Shown: positions 40,236 to 51,868 of the stretch, one piece after another
Position numbering within the stretch: the stretch's first letter is position 1
How the letters are laid out: each line of letters begins with the position of its first letter
NCBI GenBank assembly: GCA_907165135.1
Contig: OU015568.1
Span: 9,742,501-9,806,500 of the forward strand
Direction: 5' to 3'
Length of the DNA: 64,000 nucleotides
Source: Oikopleura dioica
Lineage: Eukaryota; Chordata; Appendicularia; Copelata; Oikopleuridae
The notes under the pieces: generated by a model
What the model was told of the DNA's origin: nothing
Seen by the model: only the letters and a program-made list of their open reading frames with translations
Databases searched by the model: none
Translations under genes and position numbers: made by a program

Positions 40236-40709
40236 TACAGAACTCCACTTCCGGTCGATTCCAGAGCCGGAAATTGACGAAATTTAGTTAAAATGGTAGA
40301 GTGTGACCTATCAAATTGATGCTCAGAAGATTTCGAGTCATCCTAAAATCAATACTTCAGAAGAAACAGTCCCAAACCTGGTCAAACCGACCGTTAAAAT
40401 TATGTAAAAAAGGCATAAAGTGATGATTTTTTTTCACTTTTTTCCGGTTTATTTTACCGCGGTTGGTCTTGATTCTTGGTCTTAAATGATAGGAAATCGT
40501 CTGAGCATCAATTTGATAGGTCACACTTCACCATAACACCTAAATTACGTCAACTTCCGGCTCTAGAACCGACTGGAAGTGGAGTTTTCTAGAATTTTGA
40601 ACCGTTTAAGTTCTCAAAATTTTCTGTTGATTTGTAAAGGTATAATGTTCGGGGTTCTATAAGGCGGAAATGGGCTGGAAAACTTCGTTAACCTTAAAAA
40701 AAGCACGTC
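40236..40709. mobile_element. Fold-back MITE, diverged second copy
   Basis: It shares with the CCT1-intron element the segments CACTTCCGGT...AGAGCCGGAA, AGTGTGACCTATCA and the right end CCTTAAAAAAAGCACGTC. The two halves are inverted copies around a centre near 40430. The left arm lacks the terminal sequence that the right arm retains, so the copy is end-truncated or the left end was lost when it became embedded in the larger element. Confidence 0.75.
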
Positions 40710-41080
40710 ATAACAGTTTTGTATGCAGATTAGTTTTCAAAATACTCCCTCAAGTATTTGGTGTCTATTTCCACGCTATTTAAATGGTTTAACACTTTTT
40801 CATAAGGTGCATTGAATCTGCCCGTGCCCGTTTAAGCTCGCGGGAATCTTGCCCGTGCCCGAATTTGCCCGCGGGAATATTTTTTATTGTGCCCGTGCCC
40901 GCTTGGCCCGCGGGAAAATTCATTTTTTTGCCCGTGACCGCTTTTGCCCTCGGGAATCTTCACTTTCTTGCCCGTGCCCGTATCTTCCCCCGGGCAAACG
41001 CGGGATTTCGAACTCTGAACAAAGGTGTTGAAAACCACATGTTTCCCAAACAGAAAGTTCCCTTGACTTTTTGTTCATTG

Positions 41081-42656
41081 TTAGCGATTATGTAAGAACC
41101 AGTTCCTTGCTGTCGCGAGAGACATATCAGAGGAGTTGTGCAGGTTGAAAGTTTGATCCGGAGTTGACATGTACCGGTAGCGGCTTTGACTTCGTGAAGA
41201 AGGGGCAGAAGAAGGAGTCGGGACGCCGTATTTACGCGCTAGTTGGGCGCAAACACTCTCTTCTCCATATTGGCTGACGTGGTGAAGTTGGCCTTCTTTT
41301 CTAGTGCCGTAAGAGGGTGCGATATTTCGAATAAACATCGTGTCGCCTTCTGGATAATCCTCTTCATCGTCCTCGCTTGCAGATGAACTCGTAAAATGAT
41401 CTTAGGGTTCATTTACAAACTAAATAATTTGCCGTTCTTAACCATTACTAATTGGAGGAATATGATTAATAGCGGCCGGCGCAGTGGTATTCTGTTGTTG
41501 ATATCCTTGCTGCACCTCTTGCGGCTTATGCTCCTGATTGCAATTCGCAATGGTTTGATTCAGCTTTCCCACAAGTTCGGCCAGCGCTTCGGGCGGTAAT
41601 TCCGCGTCTGAAACTCGAAATTTGAAAAATCCGAGACAGCCGTATTGATTTCCAACCTGAGTCAGAATCTGTATCAGTGCTGTAGTGATTTGACTGACGA
41701 GAATGGGCGTTCGAGTAGTTCAAATTTGTCGAAGCCGCCAGGGATGTTTCTCGTGAACGCTCGTAGTACTGCATTTGAGAACTATTGGTGCTTTGTACTT
41801 GTGGCTGCTTGAAGACAAAACTGTCTGATGTCTGGATTGAGCATTCTTTTGTAGGTTGCTTTGAAGGTGCAGGGTCTGTTTGAGAAGAGGTTTCTTGAGA
41901 TGAAGATACTTCCGTGTTTGAAGATTTTTCTGCAGTTGAAGTTGTTAAAACTGTTTTTTGTTCTGATTCTGTTTTATATTTCTCGATTTCATCCTTGAGC
42001 TGTTGAATGATTTGCGCTTGCTGGGCAAGTTGACGAGTTTGCTTTTCGTTAGCTTTTTTATGTTTGTGAATTTCGAGCTCCTGGCTACGGATAGTCTCGA
42101 TGAGTTCCATTGTTCCGTTTGTCTGTGGGGAAGGAGAGGTCGGAGAAGGCGACTTTGGAACCGGAAAATAGTTGTCTTGGAATGAATTGTCTATTCATCA
42201 GGTGAATATTAAAAAGATCAAGTTTTTCAAATTCGAATCAGTTTCAATATATAGGATTCATTTATTTCTTTCACCTCTCCTAAGCGTTGGCAATTTGAGT
42301 TATTAGAGTTCTTAAGAATCGGCGTCAAAACTTCACTTTTCTCAAATGAAACTCGAAGCGGCTGTTTCAAATTAGCACTGGAGGCATTCTGAGTTGAGCT
42401 CAATCTGGCAACAGGAGTTGTCTCAACGGAATGGTCGACTGGCGGAGCGTGGAATGTACGCAAGTTTTCTGCACTGAACTCGGCTATCAGACTCGGCTCG
42501 GGTACTTTGCAACTGGTTTTGAAGAACTGCAAGTTTTTAAACTAACTACCACAGACTACCACTCTTCAACTTCAAAACTCTGCCTGTCAGTTCTAATCTA
42601 CTCATCCCAGATCTCTGCGTTGGCTGCGGTGATTTCACCGGCACAATTCCGTTCAT
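41081..42656 (-). CDS. Unidentified coiled-coil protein
   Basis: A multi-exon minus-strand gene starting MNGIVPVKSPQPTQRSGMSR. A low-complexity region follows (SVETTPVARLSSTQNASSAN), then a coiled coil (MELIETIRSQELEIHKHKKA, QIIQQLKDEIEKYKTESEQK). A Ser/Thr/Gln-rich segment and a short conserved-looking VSDAELPPEALAELVGKLNQ lead to an acidic stretch (SSASEDDEEDYPEGDTMFIR) and the end TARNWFLHNR. I do not recognise the family. The composition resembles centrosomal or cytoskeletal scaffold proteins, but that is only a guess. The 3' end lies only about 60 bp from the large repeat element. Exon boundaries are approximate. Confidence 0.65.
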
Positions 42657-43013
42657 TCTGACAAAAGAAAACACGATCAAGACTTTGTTTATCAAGTAAC
42701 AATATATTTTCAATGTTTTGTAGTAATGTGACAGGCATGTGAAAGACTCGAGGTATTCATATTGAAGTCAGTGAAATTGGAAAAAAAATAATAAAAAAAT
42801 CAGAACTTACGGAACTAATCTACTCGCTGACATGTAGTGAGTGAAAAAAATATTAATAATAAACGCTATAAACGAATAGTCCCATTGGTACTCTGGTTTG
42901 TATAAGAAAAAAAAATAAACTGTTTTATATCATAGAGTAAATCATTAATATTAACCTAAGATAAAGGCGGTCGGTTACGAGTGAAAGATACATAGTCTAG
43001 TTGGGACAGGTGT

Positions 43014-45816
43014 TTATCCGTCGAGCTCACCGGCAGCCAGAGCATCGGAGTAGCTCTTCTGCTTGCCTTCGGTGGGATGCAGGTTGATGGAGTCGTCGAT
43101 TCGAAGAATGGTAGTGGCCGCTTCAGTGGCGAGTTTGAGCGATTTTGTCTTGATCTTAGTTGGCTCAAAGACACCTAGACAATTTTAGAATAGTTCCAAG
43201 TTGCTTGATCTCACCAGCTTCTTTCTGGTTTCGGATACAGCCCTTTTCCAAGTCAAAACCGCAATATTTAAAGTGTGCCCGCTTTTCGTTGATCTGGGAC
43301 TCATTGTGGAAGGCTCGCAGCTTGAAAATATCGTTTATTTACGAACACTTGGACAGTATTTTTTTTTACCTTGGAGACAAGATCGGCGGCATCGAGAGCA
43401 GCGTTGATTGCCAAAGTCTTTGGAATGACCTGAAGACACTGGGCGAACTTGGCAACGGCGACCTGTTCTCGTGAGCTCATGCTAAAGAGATACGAATAAA
43501 GTTAATGGGAAAACGAGGAGGACAAACCTGTCAGCGTAGTTCTCAAGGAAGATGGACAGGGCAGCCTCGACGGCACCACCACCGCAGAGAAGAGATTTAG
43601 ACTCGAAGACACGCTTGACCACGCAGAGAGCATCGTGCACAGATCGTTCGATCTCGTCACACATAAAGTAGTTGGCGCCTCGAACGATGATAGAGCAACA
43701 AGTTTGTTTCTGAAACGAGTTCTATGAAAGACAACTTATTAATAACTTACCTTAGTTCCTCGGATCATGATAAGCTCGTCGTCAGAAATTCGCTCCTGCT
43801 CAACAGACTCAGCGTGTCCTAGAGATGAGGCTTCGAAGACTTCGTCTCCCTCCATGTTGGACAAGGATGAGACGATGGTGGCTGAAAATAGAAGTAGGAT
43901 GAGTATGAATAGGTTCCATGACGTGCTTTTTATAAGGTGGTCCAATTTATTTCTCCCATTTTTTCCTTTTTGACACAGAACACCATACAGATTTGGAATC
44001 AGTGGAGAAAATCTAGAAACTTGACCGTTTTAGTTTTTCGGAATTCACTTCCGGTTACGATTCTAGAGCCGGAAGAAGGCAAAATTTTGGAGTAAGGGTA
44101 AAGTGTGACCTATCATATTGCTGCGCAGAAGATTCTCAGTCATCTCATCATCAATCAAAACTGACCGGTAAAACTATGAAAAAAGCATGCTTTAATAAGA
44201 AAATTTTCAATTTTTACCGGTCGTTTACCGGCGGTTTTTGACCGGAGTTGGATTCGGTTCCGATAATTAATGACTGGATTTGTTGTAAGCTTCAATTTGA
44301 TAGTTCATAAGCATGCTTTTCTTGTAAATTTCGTGAATTTCCGGCTCTAGAATAGTAACCGGAAGTGAATTTCAAAAAACTAAAACGGTCAAGTTTCTAG
44401 ATTTTCTCCACTGATTCCAAATCTGTATGGTGTTCTGGGTCAAAAAAGGAAAAATGGGAGAAATAAATTGGACCACCTTAAAAAAAGCACGTCCATCTGG
44501 GAGTTAGGTACGGATAGTGTGCTCATGATGTGTTATGCTATCATCACAGTGGTCAGCCCCGAAAGATGATAAAGAAAAGGTGTAATCATAGCACTAACCA
44601 ACCGTTTAAAAAAATAATTATAGATCGGGTTATATAATTGATTATGGTGGTTTCTTGACTATTTACCTCCAGTAGCCTTCGCAATTCGTTTCATGTCTTT
44701 TTTGAGGACTCGTCGGACACCCATGCAACCAGCATCGACCAAATACTTCGTGTTCAAATCATCAATACCGCCGGTGGTAAGGATAACATTAGCTCCTGAC
44801 GCCAGGATCTTGTTGACACGTTCTTTCGTGATGTCAGCCTCTCGCTGTCGAATAGCTACAAAATTAGTCAATTTCATAAGATTTGGTAAAATCAACCTTG
44901 GAGTTTCTCTGGGTCATCAACAATGACGTGGACTCCCATCTTCATTTTCGTTTTTTGAAGGGAGAAATCGATGCAGGCAATCTTAGCCTTGGTGATTTTC
45001 TTTTTCATCTGGTGATCTGCCAGCATGCAGTTGAGAGCGTATCCTCTGACCAACTGAGTTTCTTTAGCTGATTTGCCATTTGCTTTCAAAATGTTGATGG
45101 ATTTGATAGGATATCGGTCAATTCCCTAAATTAAAATAAGAATATGTTTAATACTGCCATAGAGATTACCTTGGGATCGGTGAACTTGACAAGGGAGGCA
45201 GCATCAACAACCATTTCGGCGAAGAATTCAGAGTGCATGTTGATGATCTTCGAGCTCATTGAGGTCTAAAATTGAAGATTAATATCGGTGAGAAAAATAA
45301 GTAGAAAACCTTGGCCGCGGCGATGATGGAGTCACGGTTAATCTCGCCCATCGGAATGGTGAGAGCACTTCGAATGTACTTGATCGCTTCTTTGCAGGCG
45401 AGAGTGTAACCTGCGATGATAGAGTTGGGGTGAATCTTTTGTCGGACGAGCTCTTCGGCTCCTTTCAAAAGCTCAGCGGCGAAAATGACGACGGAAGTAG
45501 TTCCATCTCCGACCTAATGATCATCCATCAGATCCATTTTGATCTTGTTTCTTACCTCGTAATCTTGCTGATCGGCAATCTGTGCCAGAAGCTTAGCAGC
45601 AGGGTGCTGGATGTCGAGAAGCTTGAGGATGGTAGCTCCGTCGTTGGTGATGGTCGTTTCGCCAGTCTCGTCGACAAGCATCTTATCGAGTCCGACCGGT
45701 CCAAGAGAAGACTTGACAATATTGGCGATTGCGGCAACGGCGGTAACATTTTCAGATCGCACGCTCTGGCCAGTTTTTCTGTCTCCAGCAAGTACTAATC
45801 TCTCGGCCGTATTCAT
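43014..45816 (-). CDS. TCP1: CCT1 / TCP-1 alpha, chaperonin subunit
   Basis: Alpha subunit of the TRiC/CCT cytosolic chaperonin that folds actin, tubulin and others. It starts [20 protein letters not shown], then [20 protein letters not shown] and the nucleotide-binding [13 protein letters not shown]. The middle shows [20 protein letters not shown] and [20 protein letters not shown]. The end includes [40 protein letters not shown] and the terminal AAGELDG, all characteristic of subunit alpha. Most introns are about 45-70 bp, but one (about 43880-44660) is close to 780 bp because it carries the 574-bp fold-back MITE. Confidence 0.95.
43920..44493. mobile_element. 574-bp fold-back MITE in a CCT1 intron
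   Basis: The two ends, GACGTGCTTTTTATAAGGTG and CACCTTAAAAAAAGCACGTC, start arms that are inverted copies of each other for at least 150 bp (AGAAACTTGACCGTTTTAGT on one side, ACTAAAACGGTCAAGTTTCT on the other). They continue with more divergence to a centre near 44210. CAT lies directly outside both ends, a possible 3-bp target duplication. No coding capacity. A diverged relative sits at 40236-40709. Confidence 0.9.
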
Positions 45817-45994
45817 CTCTAAAATAAAATAATTTTAAACAAGGTTCCCATCATTTTTAATTTAGCACAGAAATAAGTCACGTGTCGAAGAGTCAATAAA
45901 TTAGAAAAATTAGCCTAAAACACCTCGGACACGGAGGAGAAATCCGCCTAAATATCGGTTGCCAGTTGACGCTCTCTAGTTATTAGTTTTGATT

Positions 45995-47395
45995 CTACTT
46001 CTTCTTCGGGGCGTTGGGAGTATTGAATTTAAAGAAGATGATGTCACCGTTCTTGACAATGTAGGTCTTGCCCTGCTGTCGATATCTTCCGATAGCCTTG
46101 ACCTTAGCTTCGGATCTCTCTTGCTCCCAAGCTTCCCAGTCCATCACTTCAGCCATAATAAAACCTTTCTCGAAGTCAGTGTGAATGCGTCCAGCCGCCT
46201 GGGGCGCCTTTGTGTTCTTCTTAATAATCCATGCCTAAAATCATCAACCGTTACGACTGGCGATACGAATGAATACTTACTCTGACTTCGTCTTCTCCGG
46301 CAGTGAAGAAATACTCGAGTCCGAGGCCCTTGAAACCGTTGGTAATGATTTTCTCGAGTTGAGAGGGAGCTTCCTTAGCCATAGTCTCCTGGGTGGCCGC
46401 GTCGGCATCCATAAATTCCAATTCATATTGAGCAGAGTACAAAATGCAGGTTGCTCCGGGATCGACAGCGTCGATCTTTGAAAGGTTTTTTATCAAAAAT
46501 AAAACCAGGCTAAGTTACCTTTTGCTTGAGAGGCATCAAGAACTTGCTCTTTCTCTTGAGGTACTCTTTTTTGCTCATGTTCATCAAATAGATCATTGGC
46601 TTCGCAGTGAGGAAAAGGTACTTGTTGAGAATGACGATTTCTCTCTCGTTCCATTCCAGAAATCGAACGTGCTTGCCCTCCTCCAGCGCTTCTTTTACCT
46701 TTTTCAGGACCTCGTATTCTTCCTTGAGTTTTTTTGTCGTTTCCGCGGACGTAAACTAAAACACCGCTTCTAGAGAATTTTTATTTTTGTATCATTCTTA
46801 CGCTTTTCGATGTCGTGGAGAGGTTTTTCAATGAGCGCGATATCCTTCAGTCTCAACTCGTCGTTGATGATCTGGATATCCCTGACGGGGTCGACCTCGC
46901 CCTCGACGTGGGTGATGTCTTCGTCCTTGAAAAGACGAAGCATGTGGAAGATAGCATCGCAGCCGGAGATGTGCGAGAGGAAAGCGTTTCCGAGACCTTG
47001 ACCTTCGTTAGCGCCCTTTACGAGTCCGGCAATATCAACGACGTTCAAATAAGCAGGAATTTGAGACTTTGGCGTGTGATCTTGGCACAACATATCGAAT
47101 CTAGAGATTTTCATCGCCACGTGAAAACGCATGAAATTCTTACCTGTAATCTGGAACAGTGACTCTTGCCTCGTTGGGATCGATGGTACAGAAGGGGAAG
47201 TTCTCGGCTGGGATGGAGGATTTTGTCAAAACATTGAAGAAGGTTGACTTTCCGACGTTTGGAAGTCCGACAATACCTTCAATTATAAATGAAGATGAGT
47301 CTAATGACAATTTACTGACCAATTCGAAGGTTAGTTCCCATTCGGCCCAAGACCTTTGGGGGCTCCTCTTCGACAACCTTCTTCTTTGGTGGCAT
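45995..47395 (-). CDS. OLA1: OLA1, Obg-like ATPase
   Basis: A TRAFAC-class P-loop protein that prefers ATP and acts in translation control and stress response. It starts [20 protein letters not shown], and after one intron the P-loop [18 protein letters not shown] appears. [20 protein letters not shown] and the G3 region [20 protein letters not shown] follow, and then the coiled-coil insertion and a C-terminal TGS domain ([11 protein letters not shown].. region) ending [10 protein letters not shown]. All are diagnostic for OLA1. Small introns throughout. It is 180 bp upstream of CCT1 and 190 bp downstream of CPTP on the same strand. Confidence 0.95.
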
Positions 47396-47588
47396 TCTGA
47401 AAGGATTCGTTTTAGAAAGATTCTAAATGATTTTGCTAGAAGTAAGCGCATTGAAGTCAAATTTACGAATTGGATCGGATTTAAGGATACTTGGTAAATG
47501 AAGATTCTTTTGTTTCTGATAATTGGAAAATGAGGATAGCATATGCTATAGCAGATGAATTGCACGGAATAAATTTCTACTGGGCGAT

Positions 47589-48358
47589 CTAGGGAATGCT
47601 GTCAAGCTCGTGCTTGATGTAGAGAAGATCGGTGCGAGAGAAGATCTCCTCGAGAATTCCCTCTACTTCTTTTAGCGTTTTTTCAACTCTTCGCCGTTCA
47701 GCTCTGGCGCGATTTTTTGACAAAAGGTTTTGCTGTCTGGAAGAGTGTACACGGCCACCCCGATTGATTTGCGAACAACCTAAATAAACTCTTTTAGGAT
47801 AGTTTTATTGCAGCTTTATCTACCCAGGGATGATGAGCAGGCATCGGACTAGAATGATAAGACTCGTACGCGATCGTGCTCATCTTCCCGTCATGTTCAT
47901 TTCTTGAGATCTTTCCCAACAATGTGGAAATCATTTTGAACGCACGATGGAGCCGCAGGAGCGTTCTACTTGCAGATGGGTTCTTTTCGTCTAGTTTCTC
48001 GTAGTTGATGCTCCCCGCTGCTTTTTCCTCCTTCATCATTTTTTCGATTGTGATGAAGTTTTGGACCTTTTCGATTCTTTGTAAGATTTTGACTGAAGAA
48101 CAATTGTGAATTTATTTTGAAAAAGCTTGGTTACTTTTGTCATCGACGTCAGAAGAGACAAATTTGAAGACTGAACCCATCGCATCCAGCACTAAATAAA
48201 GTTTTTAACAAAAAGTTTAAAAGATCATCAAAACCTTTTTTCAAGTGAATCCATATCAAAATATAAGTCGGCAAGTGCACATCATTCTCTCTGGACTCAT
48301 CGAGGCACAATTTTAGATCGTACAAAAGGTCACTTGCGATGGACGATTCGGTAGCCAT
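47589..48358 (-). CDS. CPTP: CPTP, ceramide-1-phosphate transfer protein (GLTP fold)
   Basis: A small cytosolic lipid carrier. The frame reads [20 protein letters not shown], then a middle [36 protein letters not shown] and [20 protein letters not shown], ending [13 protein letters not shown]. In the family the R..LH-R..W/F and HPW segments line the phosphate and amide site; the RLHR and HHPWV motifs are present here. Length about 210 residues, as expected. An upstream in-frame ATG (48376) is possible. About 94 bp from the PPWD1 stop, same strand. Confidence 0.88.
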
Positions 48359-48452
48359 TCTAGAACATTCGAGCATGTTCGAGGAGGTTCTAGTAATAAT
48401 GAGAAAAGTGGCAGTTGAATTTATTCTATTTTTTTCGATTGCGGCAGTAGAG

Positions 48453-50616
48453 TTAGTTCACTACGCTTGCGTTTAAAATTGTCATATCATCCCAAGGCTT
48501 GTCCGTTTTGTTATTTACCGGCGCCTGGGAAATTTTGAGCACATTTTCCATGCCTTGATAAACTTCTCCAAATATCGTATGCTACAAGAGTTTTTAACGA
48601 ATTAGAATAAATAGAGTGGTTTTTCACCTTGTTATCCAGCCATGGACAGGGACAAACAGTGATGAAAAACTGTGACCCATTCGAGTTTGGCCCTGCATTT
48701 GCCATCGACACCATGAAAGGCTTTTTATGCTAAGAAGAGATTAGAACTTGCGGATGAAGCGAAATGAACAAACCTTCAGTTCTGGTAAAATTTCATCTTC
48801 GAATTCTCCGCCCCAAATCGACTCGCCTCCCGTTCCAGTTCCGAGAGGACAGCCCGTTTGGATCATGAATCCTTTTATAACTCGGTGGAATATGTGGTTG
48901 TTATAGTAACCGTTGCGCACATGGACGACGAAGTTTTCGACAGTTTTAGGGACTACAAAAAACGATCTCAGTCAAAAAAACCTAGACAAAAAATTACCTT
49001 TGTCTTTGAAAAGTTTAATGTAAATATCTCCCATGGAAGTTCGGAGACAGACCTTTGTCGCAAGCCTTCTTGCCTGTGCGGTCTTGGAAAACGATCAGGA
49101 AATGTATAAAAATCTTACTATACCTGTGCAGCAGCCATAGTTTCCTCTTTAGTCGGCTTTTCGTTGAAAATGTCCCTCTCATACGCTTCTCCGTCGAGTT
49201 CTCGCTGGGTGAAAAGGTAAAATCGTTTGCTTTTGTGAGCAGTAACAAAAAGCGTCGGATCTGAAAATATTTGTTTTCGAAAAATACGGGCCAAAAACTA
49301 ACCTTTCACATTTTCTGCCAGAGTTGGGTTCGCCGCTGCTTTCATGTCAAGCGTAAGCGCCGCCGTCCGCTTGTCCTCCGTCAATGAGCCCTGACACAAT
49401 GCCAGACTAAGTGGTCGAAAGGTCTCTTATTTCAGCTTCAAAAATTTTTATCCTCATGAAATGAGAAAGGTTCGGTTTTTGAAACAGTGCCTGTTAGTCC
49501 AATAATTTTGATACAAGCGCCGGTCCTCAATGAAATCACCCGAACTCCCCAGAGTGTTGAGTAAAGAAAAAACTTGCCAGACTGGTCAAAAATCGCTTCC
49601 GATAGCCGCAACTTATCGTGTTTTGGTAACTCTTTTTCATTCGCCATTTTCCGCCCAAAGTCCATCTCGTTAATCAGTTCTTCTTTCTTCTGCTGCTCGG
49701 AAATTGATTTCAGAGTTTCGTCAAATTGTCGCCAGATTTTTCCTTTTCTCAACTTGAAAACGCGGATGATTCTGTCAGATCCATACGCGGAGAACTTCTC
49801 GCAATCTGGAGATACTGATAGATGCATAACAAAAGCCTTGTTCTTTGCCAAGTCGTATAAATCCGTTTGCATTTTGTACTTGAACTCAAAAAGATCTTCG
49901 TTGATCTCGTAGGGCGCCTCCGAGTTCCAAAACTCGATCATTCCTTGCGAATCCGCCGTGATGACGATTTTGTGAAGTGGGCAAAATCGCATCGCAGTGA
50001 TTGTCGATCCCTTGAAATGAACCTTGTCCAGGAGCGCATTTTCGGAGGCACTGGAAGATGTCGAATCGTACACTCGGATGATGTGAGACTCCTTCTCCAC
50101 GACTGAGATTCCGTGGATTGTCGAGCCGGAGGTATAAATCCACTCGATCAAAGAAGCTTCAAAGTCGAGCGAGATCATATTGATCATATCGAAATTGACG
50201 ACGTCGAATATCTTGACCTTCTTGTCCGTCGCCGTTGTTGCGTAGCGACTACCATCGGTCGAGACCGCCGTGTGGATGAGGCCGCCAATGTGCGCTCTGA
50301 AGTGCTTGACGAATTCAATGTAGACCTCCCGCTTTTTCCAAAATTTCACGTGACCATCCACCGAGGCCGTCACGATGAACATTGTTGGAGTAGAATGGAC
50401 GGAAAACAAGACATCTCTATGCATGTAACTCCTCTCGTATCTCTCGGCCGCTGGGAGGTCCTCGAGCAATCTCAATTCCTGGACGTTCACGGCCTTTCGT
50501 TTCTTAGCAGCTGGCTCGTCCATCTCTTGATCCGCATTTTCACGATTACAAACTGGAACTGCTTCTGCCACTGCTGCCTCTGCAACAGCCGACCCCGATT
50601 CCCCGTCAACCGTCAT
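48453..50616 (-). CDS. PPWD1: PPWD1, WD40-cyclophilin of the spliceosome
   Basis: A peptidyl-prolyl isomerase associated with spliceosomal C complexes. The N-terminal acidic leader ([20 protein letters not shown]) is followed by WD40 repeats in one large exon: [47 protein letters not shown] and [17 protein letters not shown]-terminal cyclophilin domain is split by small introns (CGFMIQTG region, then [25 protein letters not shown]). The end is [12 protein letters not shown]. The order and spacing match PPWD1. The cyclophilin catalytic-loop residues I can see look intact. Confidence 0.93.
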
Positions 50617-50916
50617 TAAAAGAGAGAGAGAAAAGTGTTTTTCTGAAGAGTTTATTTACAAAATAGAACGAGCTTTTTTCGAGTAACATCTGTTTGGGCA
50701 GTAATTTGTTTTGGAACAATTTTTGCCGACTGGGCCGCTGCTTTTCAAAATTTTTTTTCGGTGCTTTTTTCGAAAACACGAAAGAAAGCGGAGAATTAAG
50801 CAAAAAGGAAAGTGTAAGCGAAAGATGAGCTCAGTCGTCATCACGGGAAAATCGACAGATGCAGAGGAGGGAGAGACAAAATACTAAGAAAGATGATCAT
50901 GAAGGGAACGTTTTCT
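50617..50916. other. Intergenic, nothing recognised
   Basis: 300 bp between the PPWD1 start and the NF-YB stop. It holds the probable PPWD1 promoter. No repeat or ORF of note. Confidence 0.45.
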
Positions 50917-51868
50917 TCAGTCGGTCTTGAACACTAATTGATGGCCATCTGCTGTTTGAATCATCTGCCCGTTTTCTTGAATTATGACGTGTTGAGTTAC
51001 ACCCGACTCTCCGGCAATCTAGGATTGATAAAGCTCTGAATTTCGCCGAGTTCTACTACCTGGACGATTTGCGGAGTGTTTATCGAGATTTCTTCCTGTG
51101 CATCTTCCATTTTATCGCCCTTTATCGAGTCCCTGTACTTGCCCAGGTAAATCTTCAGCGGCTCTACGTAAGGTTCGAAACCGAGGGTTGTCAGAGCGAA
51201 GAGAATGTCTGAAAAGTTCTAGTGAATGATTTAAAATTCTGGCATTGGCTCACCTTCTCCGTTTATTGTCTTTCTTTTCTCCTGCTGGCATCTTTCGGCA
51301 GCTTCGGAAGTAATGAAAGAGATGAACTCAGAGACGCACTCTTGTACGCACTCCTATAAATTACTGATAAAAGATAAGGTTCATTGAAAGACAAGAGTTA
51401 CCTTCGCTTCTTTGGCGATTTTGCCATTGGCGGGAATGGCGTTTTTCATGATCCGGGCTACGTTCGCAATCGGAAGGAAAATGTCTTGTTCACGGAAGGG
51501 TTTCTGACCGGTGAAGATCGACTCATTCGTGTGGATGATCTGAGCGGGTTCTGTTTGATGGACCACTTGCTCGTGAACGACCTGTTGCTCTTCCAGATTT
51601 AGCTCTGAAATTTCTGGCGTTTGTTAGATTTCGTTCACGATTGAACTAAGTGATTATAAATTCAACCCTTCTGTCAAACTGCCACCGACTGTATAATGAT
51701 ACTGCATCTGACAGTAATGATAAGAAACTCACCAATCGCCTGTGGCTGTGATTCGGAGATGATTTGCTCTTCGTGGACATCCTCTTCCGAAGCGGCAGGG
51801 TCCTCATACTCTTCACCCTCAACGGTTTGCTTCACGGTCTCCAATCGTTGGACGTTTTCCTCTTCCAT
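50917..51868 (-). CDS. NFYB: NF-YB, CCAAT-binding transcription factor histone-fold subunit
   Basis: It pairs with NF-YC and then NF-YA to bind CCAAT promoter boxes. The histone fold is [92 protein letters not shown], near identical to the family core. The acidic/Gln N-terminus starts [14 protein letters not shown] at 51868. An earlier in-frame non-ATG extension to 51919 is unlikely. The C-terminal tail is [20 protein letters not shown] and ends LVFKTD, reminiscent of the Gln-rich activation tail usual in other NF-Y subunits. Four or five small introns. Confidence 0.94.

Larger units (their letters stand above)
38175..41017. mobile_element. 2.84-kb nested inverted-repeat element (hAT-like ends)
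   Basis: The ends CAGAGTTCGAAAT at 38175 and ATTTCGAACTCTG at 41017 open about 215-bp inverted arms rich in GGGCACGGGC / TTCCCGCGGGC motifs. Outside lie AACAAAGC (38167-38174) and AACAAAGG (41018-41025), an 8-bp duplication with one mismatch. CAGAG ends plus an 8-bp duplication again suggest hAT-type insertion. The interior has no transposase. It contains 21-bp minisatellites in opposite orientations, GAGCGAGCGCGAGC-rich patches, repeated TTGGGCAAACGGCGA blocks and a fold-back element at about 40236-40709. Confidence 0.75.
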
